Below are positions 1 through 6,036 of a stretch of DNA of 6,768 nt, in pieces. Each line of letters begins with the position of its first letter. Within the stretch, counting starts at the first letter, position 1. Source of the DNA: Hyphomicrobiales bacterium. Its GTDB lineage: Bacteria; Pseudomonadota; Alphaproteobacteria; Rhizobiales; Aestuariivirgaceae. The notes beneath the pieces were generated by a model, which was given only the letters and a program-made list of their open reading frames with translations, ran no database searches and was not told where the DNA came from. The stretch is taken from assembly GCA_023266715.1 (NCBI GenBank), contig JAHFPK010000154.1, forward strand, positions 1 through 6,768, read 5' to 3'. A program made the translations under genes and the position numbers.

Positions 1-45
1 TTTCCATGATCGATCAGCCAACTCTTCATGGGATATATTTTCCAT
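1..45 (-). CDS. Possible 5' end of a minus-strand ORF, cut by the window edge
   Basis: An ATG at 43-45 (minus strand) opens a frame with no stop before the edge, reading MENISHEELADRSWK. An AGGA lies only two bases before the ATG, which is too close for a convincing ribosome binding site. A second ATG in another frame (27-29, reading MKSWLIDHG) is also open to the edge. Fifteen codons are too few to recognise a family. The position, about 70 bp after rnr on the same strand, would suit a further operon member, but a chance ORF is equally possible. No function is proposed. Confidence 0.22.
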   Translation of the reverse strand, partial: MENISHEELADRSWK

Positions 46-49
46 GATC
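1..49. repeat. 11-bp direct repeat (two copies)
   Basis: The 11-mer TTTCCATGATC occurs at 1-11 and again at 39-49, with starts 38 bp apart. On the minus strand each copy reads GATCATGGAAA and so contains an ATG. The left copy touches the window edge, so the repeat may be longer or part of a larger array. It may equally be coincidence. Confidence 0.4.
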
Positions 50-116
50 CTAAGTTAGTGTCGGGGAGTTATTTGGGAAGAGGTTGGCACGTCGCGCGGC
101 GGCTTGCCGCAAGCAT

Positions 117-2372
117 TCACCGTTTTTTGCGGGACCTGGAAGTTTGTGTGCTCAAGCGAATGGCTCTGCCATTGCGCGGCGGCGGCGCCTTTCCCTTGCG
201 TCCCTCGGAAACCAATTCAAAACGCAATCCGCCAGAAACCGGGGCGACTTCCAGCAGTTTCACTTCAACCTGATCGCCGAGTTGGAAAGTTTCTCCGCTG
301 CGCTGTCCAATCAACGCGTGCTGCACGTCCGAATAAACAAAGTACTCTGATCCCAGGCTTGAGACGGGAACGAACCCATCTGCACCCGTGTCGTTGAGTT
401 TGATGAACAGTCCCGCTCCAACAACTCCACTGATCCGGCCACGAAACAGTGCTCCCGTTTGACCGGCAAGATGTGTTGCGATCAGGCGGTCCGTGGTTTC
501 GCGCTCCGCCGCCATGGCGCGCCGTTCCGCATCTGAAATCATGTCAGCCGTTTCACTGAGGCGCGAAATGTCATCTGCCGAAAGGCCGTCATCACCTAAG
601 CCGAGAGCGCTCACCAAAGCCCGGTGCACTATCAAATCCGCATAGCGCCGGATGGGTGAGGTGAAATGGCTGTAACGCCGCAGCGCCAGGCCAAAATGTC
701 CCTTGTTGGCGGGTAAATAAACGGCTTGCGCCTGCGTGCGCAAGACCACATCATTAACAAGATTCTGGTAGTCTTTGCCCTTCACTTCACTCAGCAATTG
801 GTTGAAGTGTTTTGGCCTCATCACTTGGCCAAGAGGCAAGGACAAATCCAGCGTTTTCAGGAATAGCGATAACGCCCGGACTTTCTCTTCGGACGGAGGC
901 TCGTGAACGCGGTAGAGCTGCGGCATTTTTTTGGCCTCAAGTTCTTCCGCCGCCGAGGCATTGGCCTGAATCATGAATTCTTCGATAAGCTTGTGTGCAT
1001 CCAGACGCAGCGGCGTAACAACCCGCGTTATCAGCCCCTTGTCATCAAGCACAAGCTTGCGCTCCGGCAAGTCGAGCTCCAATGGCTCACGCTTGCCCCG
1101 TGCTTTCACCAGGGCTCCATAGGCGCGCCACAAAGGTTTCAAAACGCCATCAACCAGGACTTCCGCTTTTGAACTCGGGCGGCCATCAATTGCAGCTTGC
1201 GCCTCCTCATAGGAAAGCTTGGCCACTGAGCGCATGATGGCGCGCGCAAAACGGTGGGATTTCTTGGTTCCTGATTTGTCAAATTTCATGAAGCAGGCAA
1301 GCGCCGGGCGATCTTCCTTTTCACGCAATGAACACAGGTCGTTTGAAATCCGCTCGGGCAACATGGGCACAACCCGATCTGGAAAATAAACCGAATTGCC
1401 GCGAAAACGTGCTTCCTTGTCGAGGGCTGAACCCGGCTTCACATAGGTTGCCACATCGGCAATGGCCACAATGGCCTGAAACCCGCCCGGATTTGCAGGG
1501 TCATCATCGGGAGCCGCCCATACGGCGTCATCGTGGTCCCTGGCGTCAGGTGGATCAATGGTAATCAAGGGAATCTTCCGAAGATCCACGCGGCCCGCAG
1601 CGTTGAATGTCTTCAACGCTTCACTCTCAGCCAAAACACGTTCGGAGAACTGGTTGGGAATGGCGTGGTGATGAATGGCGATCAGTGAAATATTGCGCTG
1701 GTCGTTCATGTCGCCCAAGCGCTCGCGCACACGGGCAAGCGGCAGTCCGCGGCCATGGTCTTTCAGGATCTCGGCTTCAACAAGTTCGCCTTCGCGGGCA
1801 CCATTTTCATCGCCCACCCGCACCTGCAATTCATTGCGGGCCTTCTTGTCTACCGGAATAAGCCGCGCCCCATGGCCTTTCACCAGGCGGTAAACGCCAA
1901 GTACGCGTTTTGACCGGTCCGAAAGTCCTCGAATAATGCGGGCCCGAAATTGATAGGGTTGGTCCGGCGTGGCCTCGATTTTTGCCAATACGCGATCACC
2001 CTTGGCAGGAGCCCGAATGCCTTCACCTGGACGCGCGTCAACTAACACGCGTGGCGGCTTGCCGGCAGCGCGCTCATCCCATTCCACAGGCTCGCCGTAC
2101 GATTCGCCGTGGCGGTCAATGCCGGTAACTTCGATCACAGTAACTGGGGGCAGGGTAGAGGTATCGATGAGCTTGCGCCGGCTCTTGGCCAATTTGCCGG
2201 CCTGTTCTAGCTGGCGCAGCAATGCTTTAAGCCCAATTTTTTCTGCCCCTGTCAGCCCGAAGACACGGGCGATTTCTCGCTTTCCCACCACCGAAGGCGA
2301 GGTTTGAATGAATTCCAGAAGAGCCGCTTCACTCGGAAGCCCTTTTCTTGTCGCCTTCTTCGCTTTGATCAT
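117..2372 (-). CDS. rnr: Ribonuclease R (3'-5' exoribonuclease, RNB family)
   Basis: This is a processive 3'-to-5' hydrolytic exoribonuclease of the RNase II/R family. The family degrades structured RNA, rRNA fragments and mRNA in the cytoplasm. At 751 aa it has the usual RNase R length. Residues 1-70 form a winged-helix domain (GKREIARVFGL at 30-40). OB-fold cold-shock domains follow to about 235. The RNB catalytic domain (about 245-590) carries IDPPDARDHDDA with D273, D279, D281 and D282, the metal-binding aspartates. It also carries the signature HFTSPIRRYAD (569-579). An S1 RNA-binding domain lies at about 638-722, then a short basic tail ending RSRKKR. The ATG at 2372 keeps the whole N-terminal domain, although the GGGAAG before it leaves only one base of spacing. 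The gene begins 54 bp after the topA stop on the same strand, so the two are probably one transcript. The family assignment is certain. Confidence 0.97.
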   Translation of the reverse strand: MIKAKKATRKGLPSEAALLEFIQTSPSVVGKREIARVFGLTGAEKIGLKALLRQLEQAGKLAKSRRKLIDTSTLPPVTVIEVTGIDRHGESYGEPVEWDERAAGKPPRVLVDARPGEGIRAPAKGDRVLAKIEATPDQPYQFRARIIRGLSDRSKRVLGVYRLVKGHGARLIPVDKKARNELQVRVGDENGAREGELVEAEILKDHGRGLPLARVRERLGDMNDQRNISLIAIHHHAIPNQFSERVLAESEALKTFNAAGRVDLRKIPLITIDPPDARDHDDAVWAAPDDDPANPGGFQAIVAIADVATYVKPGSALDKEARFRGNSVYFPDRVVPMLPERISNDLCSLREKEDRPALACFMKFDKSGTKKSHRFARAIMRSVAKLSYEEAQAAIDGRPSSKAEVLVDGVLKPLWRAYGALVKARGKREPLELDLPERKLVLDDKGLITRVVTPLRLDAHKLIEEFMIQANASAAEELEAKKMPQLYRVHEPPSEEKVRALSLFLKTLDLSLPLGQVMRPKHFNQLLSEVKGKDYQNLVNDVVLRTQAQAVYLPANKGHFGLALRRYSHFTSPIRRYADLIVHRALVSALGLGDDGLSADDISRLSETADMISDAERRAMAAERETTDRLIATHLAGQTGALFRGRISGVVGAGLFIKLNDTGADGFVPVSSLGSEYFVYSDVQHALIGQRSGETFQLGDQVEVKLLEVAPVSGGLRFELVSEGRKGKAPPPRNGRAIRLSTQTSRSRKKR

Positions 2373-2426
2373 ACTTCCCGCATTAGCTGGAAAGAGCGGA
2401 TTCTAAAAGGGTTAGGAGATCGGAAA

Positions 2427-5069
2427 TTAAGCAGCTGCCTTCTTTGGAGGTTTCTTGGCAGGTTTGTTTGCGGGAGTCTTCTTAGCAACAGCCTTTTTGG
2501 CCGGAGTCTTTTTCGCCGCAACTTTCCGTGCAGATTTCTTTCCCGGTCCCTTGGCTTCGCGTTCCGCGACTAGCGCTACCGCTTCATCCAGTGTCACCGT
2601 CTCCGGCGTCTTGTCCTTTGGCAGGGTGGCATTGATCTTCCCATGTTTCACATAGGCGCCATACTTCCCATTGAACACTTGCACATTGCCCGTGCCATCA
2701 GGGTGGGCGCCCAGATCCTTCAATGCTGCCGCACGCCCACGGGGGCTGAAGCCTTTGGTCTTCTTAGCCGCAAGCATATCAACCGCGCGGTTGATGCCGA
2801 TGGTGAAAACTTCTTCGGCCGACTCGAGATTCACATAGGTGCCGTCATGCAGAATGAAGGGCCCGAAGCGGCCAAAGTTTGCCACGATTGGCGTTTGCGT
2901 TTCCGGATGAAGACCGATCTCGCGGGGCAGGGACAGAAACTTCAGGGCCGTTTCGAGATCGATATCAACGGGATCGAAACCGCGCGGGATCGAGGCGCGC
3001 TTCGGCTTTTCTTTACTGCCTCCCGGAACTTCTCCCAATTGCAAATAAGGTCCAAAGCGCCCCTGACGCCGCGTGACTTTTTCGCCCGTGTCAGGATGAA
3101 CTCCGAGCTCAATGCCCTCAGCGGGAATGGCTGACGCTGACTCGCCGTTCGCAGTCATCCGCCGGGTGAACTTGCATTCCGGATAATTGGAGCACCCCAC
3201 AAAAGAGCCAAATTTGCCGAGCTTCAAGGACAGCTGCCCATCGGCACAAGATGGGCATTTGCGGGGGTTGCTGCCATCAACAGACGCCGGAAATATGTGA
3301 GGGGCAAGAATCTCGTTCAGTGCGTCCAGCACATGGGTGACGCGGAGATCCTTGATATCGCCCACATGGGCGGAAAAATCTTTCCAGAAATCGCGCAACA
3401 CCTCGCGCCAGTCAATCTCGCCATTTGAAATGCGGTCAAGCTGCTCTTCGAGATTGGCGGTGAAGCCATACTCCACATATTTGCTGAAAAAGGATTCGAG
3501 GAAAGCCGTCACTACGCGGCCCTTGTCTTCCGGAATGAACCGTTTCTTTTCGAGACGCACGTAACCGCGATCCCGAATGGTTGAAAGAACCGAGACATAG
3601 GTTGATGGCCTGCCAATGCCGAGCTCTTCCATTTTCTTGATAATGGAGGCTTCTGAAAAGCGTGGCGGCGGTTCGGTGAAGTGTTGCTCGGCAGAAACTT
3701 TTCGAACGCCAATGCCATCGCCGCGTGCCATGGCGGGAAGGCGGCGCGAGTCCTCATCTTCCTCGTCGTCAAGGTCTTCGTGATAGACTTTGAGGAACCC
3801 GTCAAATTTTACAACTGAACCTGTAGCGCGGAACGTGTAATGTTTGCCATCCTGCCCATTGGCACCCAAGTCAGCACTGGTGCGCTCGAATTCAGCGCTT
3901 TCCATCTGGCTGGCAATGGTGCGCTTCCAGATCAATTCGTAAAGGGCAAACTGCTCGCCATCAAGGGCCGAGCGCACCGACGAAGGCAGACGGCCAAGTT
4001 CCGTTGGCCGGATCGCCTCATGGGCTTCCTGGGCATTTTTGGCTTTTGTCGTGTACTGGCGCGGAGCCGATGGCAGATAGGGTTCGCCAAAATTTTTCAG
4101 AATGGCGTTGCGCGCCGCAGCGATGCCTTCCGGCGCAATGTCAACGCCATCAGTACGCATATAGGTGATGAGACCAACCGTATCCCCATCAATATCCACA
4201 CCTTCATAAAGACGTTGTGCCACCTGCATGGTCTTGGCCGAAGAAAAACCAAGCTTGCGCGAGGCCTCTTGTTGCAGGGTGGAGGTGCGAAACGGCGCAT
4301 AGGGATGACGCTTGGCAGGCTTGCTTTCAACACTGTCAACAGTCACCCGGGCATTCTTCAGTATTTGCTCAATGGCCCGTGCCGAGGCCCCGTCCTTGAT
4401 ATCGAGTTTGCCAATTTTTTGCCCGGCAATCGCTTGCAGCGAAGCGGAAAATTCCTGCCCATTGGGCGTTGTAAACGTGCCATCAATTGTCCAATATTCT
4501 TGGCTTTTGAAGGCTTCAATCTCAAGTTCGCGGTCACAAATGAGGCGCAAGGCCACCGACTGCACGCGGCCCGCCGAGCGCGAACCCGGTAATTTCCGCC
4601 AGAGTACAGGCGACAGTGTGAAACCCACCAGATAATCCAGGGCGCGCCGCGCCAGATAGGCATCGACCAGTGGCCCATCCACATCCCTTGGATGCTGCAT
4701 GGCTTCAAGAACCGACTGTTTGGTAATGGCGTTGAACACAACGCGCTGAACTTTCTTGCCCTTGAGCGCGCCTTTTTTCTTTAAAACCTCAAGCACGTGC
4801 CAGGAAATGGCTTCCCCCTCCCGGTCAGGGTCGGTCGCCAGAACAAGCCTGTCCTCACCCTTCAGGGCGTCGGCAATATCGGCCAAGCGCTTGGAAGACT
4901 TGCTGTCCACTTCCCAGGACATGGCAAAATCCTCATCCGGACGAACTGAACCGTCCTTGGCTGGCAAGTCCCGAACATGGCCATAGGAGGCCAGAACGGT
5001 GAAGTCCGAGCCCAGATATTTGTTGATGGTTTTCGCCTTGGCGGGTGATTCGACGACGACGACTGTCAT
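2427..5069 (-). CDS. topA: DNA topoisomerase I (type IA)
   Basis: This enzyme relaxes negative supercoils by passing one strand through a transient single-strand break. It is 880 aa from the ATG at 5069. A longer reading from 5147 is rejected because the conserved N-terminus begins MTVVVVESPAKAKTI and has AGGAAG just upstream. The TOPRIM domain (about 1-125) has E7 and ATDPDREGEA with D80, D82 and E84. The core shows SAGRVQSVAL (165-174) and the catalytic tyrosine Y303 in GLITYMRTDG. Only one C4 zinc finger is seen (C605, C608, C626, C632). Three cysteine-free C-terminal repeats follow, each with HPxT/G and G-[RK]-[FY]-G (about 653-681, 717-743, 785-811). The last 38 residues are a Lys/Ala/Pro tail resembling histone H1. 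The zinc-poor C-terminus differs from E. coli TopA, but I regard it as usual for this lineage. rnr lies directly downstream; upstream is a divergent small gene. Confidence 0.98.
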   Translation of the reverse strand: MTVVVVESPAKAKTINKYLGSDFTVLASYGHVRDLPAKDGSVRPDEDFAMSWEVDSKSSKRLADIADALKGEDRLVLATDPDREGEAISWHVLEVLKKKGALKGKKVQRVVFNAITKQSVLEAMQHPRDVDGPLVDAYLARRALDYLVGFTLSPVLWRKLPGSRSAGRVQSVALRLICDRELEIEAFKSQEYWTIDGTFTTPNGQEFSASLQAIAGQKIGKLDIKDGASARAIEQILKNARVTVDSVESKPAKRHPYAPFRTSTLQQEASRKLGFSSAKTMQVAQRLYEGVDIDGDTVGLITYMRTDGVDIAPEGIAAARNAILKNFGEPYLPSAPRQYTTKAKNAQEAHEAIRPTELGRLPSSVRSALDGEQFALYELIWKRTIASQMESAEFERTSADLGANGQDGKHYTFRATGSVVKFDGFLKVYHEDLDDEEDEDSRRLPAMARGDGIGVRKVSAEQHFTEPPPRFSEASIIKKMEELGIGRPSTYVSVLSTIRDRGYVRLEKKRFIPEDKGRVVTAFLESFFSKYVEYGFTANLEEQLDRISNGEIDWREVLRDFWKDFSAHVGDIKDLRVTHVLDALNEILAPHIFPASVDGSNPRKCPSCADGQLSLKLGKFGSFVGCSNYPECKFTRRMTANGESASAIPAEGIELGVHPDTGEKVTRRQGRFGPYLQLGEVPGGSKEKPKRASIPRGFDPVDIDLETALKFLSLPREIGLHPETQTPIVANFGRFGPFILHDGTYVNLESAEEVFTIGINRAVDMLAAKKTKGFSPRGRAAALKDLGAHPDGTGNVQVFNGKYGAYVKHGKINATLPKDKTPETVTLDEAVALVAEREAKGPGKKSARKVAAKKTPAKKAVAKKTPANKPAKKPPKKAAA
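2460..2519 (-). repeat. Tandem 30-bp coding repeat in the topA lysine-rich tail
   Basis: Two adjacent 30-bp units encode AAKKTPAKKA (TopA 851-860, bases 2490-2519) and VAKKTPANKP (861-870, bases 2460-2489). They are diverged at the DNA level but aligned at the protein level. More KK-rich sequence follows to the stop. Basic tails of this type in some type IA topoisomerases are thought to bind DNA without sequence preference. Here that role is inferred. Confidence 0.6.
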
Positions 5070-5073
5070 TCCA

Positions 5074-5079
5074 CTTCCT
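5074..5079 (-). promoter_or_regulatory. Ribosome binding site that fixes the topA start
   Basis: The minus strand reads AGGAAGTGGA directly before the ATG at 5069. The AGGA core therefore lies six bases from the start codon. This, together with the conserved MTVVVVESPAKAKTI N-terminus, favours 5069 over the in-frame ATGs further upstream, at 5102 and 5147. Confidence 0.75.
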
Positions 5080-5100
5080 GACTTACAGACGGAAGGCCTC

Positions 5101-5127
5101 ATATAGGCATCTTTCCGCCACCGCAAG
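5101..5127 (-). promoter_or_regulatory. Candidate topA promoter
   Basis: Read on the minus strand, CTTGCG (5127-5122) precedes CTATAT (5106-5101). These resemble the alphaproteobacterial housekeeping boxes CTTGAC and CTATAT. The 15-base spacer is shorter than the usual 17 or so, which weakens the call. Transcription from here would give a leader of only about 25 bases holding the topA ribosome binding site. Confidence 0.3.
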
Positions 5128-5181
5128 TTCCCAACGAAACCTTCCAAATCTGCTCAAGTTCATTTTTTTACAATCAGAAGT

Positions 5182-5221
5182 TTGTTTTATTAACATTAAG
5201 CACGCATATAGTGTGTGCACA
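5182..5221 (+). promoter_or_regulatory. Candidate promoter of the small plus-strand gene, with a palindrome at its start
   Basis: TTGTTT (5182-5187) and TATAGT (5207-5212) could serve as -35 and -10 boxes. The 19-base spacer is long, so the -35 is uncertain. The stretch between them is AT-rich. Directly after the -10, TGTGCACA (5214-5221) is a perfect 8-bp palindrome about where transcription would begin. It could be an operator half or chance. Confidence 0.3.
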
Positions 5222-5224
5222 ACC

Positions 5225-5230
5225 AGAGAG
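5225..5230 (+). promoter_or_regulatory. Ribosome binding site of the small plus-strand gene
   Basis: AGAGAG lies seven bases before the ATG at 5238, a normal spacing. It supports that start over the internal in-frame ATG at 5265. It also supports the plus strand as the coding strand here, against the open frame on the opposite strand. Confidence 0.5.
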
Positions 5231-5237
5231 CTAGTTA

Positions 5238-5504
5238 ATGGCGGATGGTAAACTCGAGGCCTCTATGAACGATCCTTACAGCAAGAACCCTGCAAAAGAT
5301 GTCCAAAATCAAGAATTGGCCCAATATATTGCCGACATGCTGATTGAATTGCGCAATATGGCTAAGGCCGCTGGCCTCAAAACCCTCCTGGGCCTCTTGG
5401 AAATCACCTTCTGCGAGGCTTTTTCCATTGCCAATAAAGTGGAGATACCCCCTGGTGAAATTGAAAAGCTCAGACGCTTGGCAAAGGCCGCCCATGAGGG
5501 GTGA
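5238..5504 (+). CDS. Small helical protein of unknown function (88 aa)
   Basis: I cannot assign a function. The protein has a short polar N-terminus (1-23). A likely amphipathic helix follows (ELAQYIADMLIELRNMAKAA, 26-45), then a second helix rich in Leu, Ile and Phe (47-66, containing the only Cys, C59). After a turn at IPPGE (70-74) comes a charged C-terminal helix (75-86). There is no signal peptide, no membrane segment and no zinc or DNA-binding motif. The pattern Y-IADML-ELR-MAK…LL…AF--AN-VE-P resembles, from memory, small uncharacterised proteins in Rhizobiales, which makes a conserved gene likely. It is divergent from topA across 168 bp. Its last 35 bp overlap, tail to tail, the end of the HutD-family gene. 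Met10 (5265) is an alternative start. A minus-strand ORF over the same bases (5235-5516) lacks comparable features and is treated as a shadow. Confidence 0.72.
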   Translation: MADGKLEASMNDPYSKNPAKDVQNQELAQYIADMLIELRNMAKAAGLKTLLGLLEITFCEAFSIANKVEIPPGEIEKLRRLAKAAHEG

Positions 5505-6036
5505 CCTTGCAAACAATCAATTTTAGGGGCGACAAAAGGACAACATGTTCTCCCGCCGCGAGGTAAAAACTGTCGTTGTGGTGCAATTTATCGTTTCCAA
5601 CCTCGCATTCACCTTGCAGGACATAAACCAGGTGAAAGTTATTTTCGGACTTTAATTTTTCGCCTGCACCGCATTCCATGACTTGAAGAATTCCGTAGCC
5701 GAAATCCCTGCGTACCATCAAATTGAAGTCCAGCACTGGCCCATGCAAAAGTGAGCCCTGAACCCTGGTTTCGCCTGAAAAAGAGAATGGTTTAAGTGGT
5801 TCCAAGGCAAATTTGCCACGGCCCTCAATGTCAAGCGTCATGCCTTCGCCTGACAGAGTCATGATATGGCGCTCATAGCCAATGAAAGTGGAGAAGGGCC
5901 CATTCCCATTGACCGTTGCAATGCTCACGCGCCAATCAAAGTCTCCTGAAGGCGGGCTCGCGAATATCTCCGTCGTCACGCCACCACCATTTTTCCACGG
6001 CATGATCCGATATTCCGATGGTCTGATGACACGCAT
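5470..6036 (-). CDS. HutD/Ves family protein
   Basis: At 188 aa this is the usual length of the HutD/Ves (DUF886) family, which has a double-barrelled, cupin-like fold. Family hallmarks are MPWKNGGGVTTEI (12-24), DFDWRVSIATV (32-42), GPFSTFIGYERHIMTLSGEGM (46-66) and PVLDFNLMVRR (100-110). A second cupin-like half covers about 133-180. In Pseudomonas, HutD is tied to histidine utilisation and thought to act as a small-molecule-binding governor of the pathway. E. coli Ves is linked to cold and stress response. No enzymatic activity is established. No hut genes are visible here, so a histidine role should not be assumed and I give no symbol. The ATG overlaps the stop of the upstream transporter gene as TAATG, suggesting translational coupling. 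The 3' end overlaps the small plus-strand gene by 35 bp. Confidence 0.9.
   Translation of the reverse strand: MRVIRPSEYRIMPWKNGGGVTTEIFASPPSGDFDWRVSIATVNGNGPFSTFIGYERHIMTLSGEGMTLDIEGRGKFALEPLKPFSFSGETRVQGSLLHGPVLDFNLMVRRDFGYGILQVMECGAGEKLKSENNFHLVYVLQGECEVGNDKLHHNDSFYLAAGEHVVLLSPLKLIVCKVTPHGRPLPSV

Noticed and set aside
99..116. Possible rnr terminator (stem GCTTG/CAAGC and GCGGC/GCCGC on the minus strand)
   Set aside because: The stems are only five bases with two- or three-base loops, and no T-run follows.
69..116. 15-codon ORF beginning directly after the rnr stop (TGAATG)
   Set aside because: It is too short, ends at TAA after MLAASRRATCQPLPK, and has nothing to support translation.
2643..3134. 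Plus-strand ORF of 163 aa opposite the topA C-terminal repeats
   Set aside because: Fully antisense to intact topA, with no domain or initiation signal that I can see.
3740..3785. Acidic stretch DLDDEEDED in TopA (432-440) as a novel insertion
   Set aside because: Acidic linkers at this point, before LPAM, are common in alphaproteobacterial TopA as far as I recall.
3840..4592. Long plus-strand ORF (250 aa) opposite topA
   Set aside because: It lies wholly antisense to well-conserved topA codons, has no recognisable domain and no supporting start site. It is a shadow of GC-biased coding on the other strand.
5070..5147. N-terminal extension of TopA by 26 residues
   Set aside because: The conserved type IA start MTVVVVESPAKAKTI and the AGGAAG ribosome site place the start at 5069. 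The extension reads like untranslated leader.
5235..5516. Minus-strand 93-aa ORF opposite the small plus-strand gene
   Set aside because: It overlaps the end of the HutD-family gene in another frame and shows no conserved pattern. The plus-strand frame has a better ribosome binding site and an ordered helical pattern.
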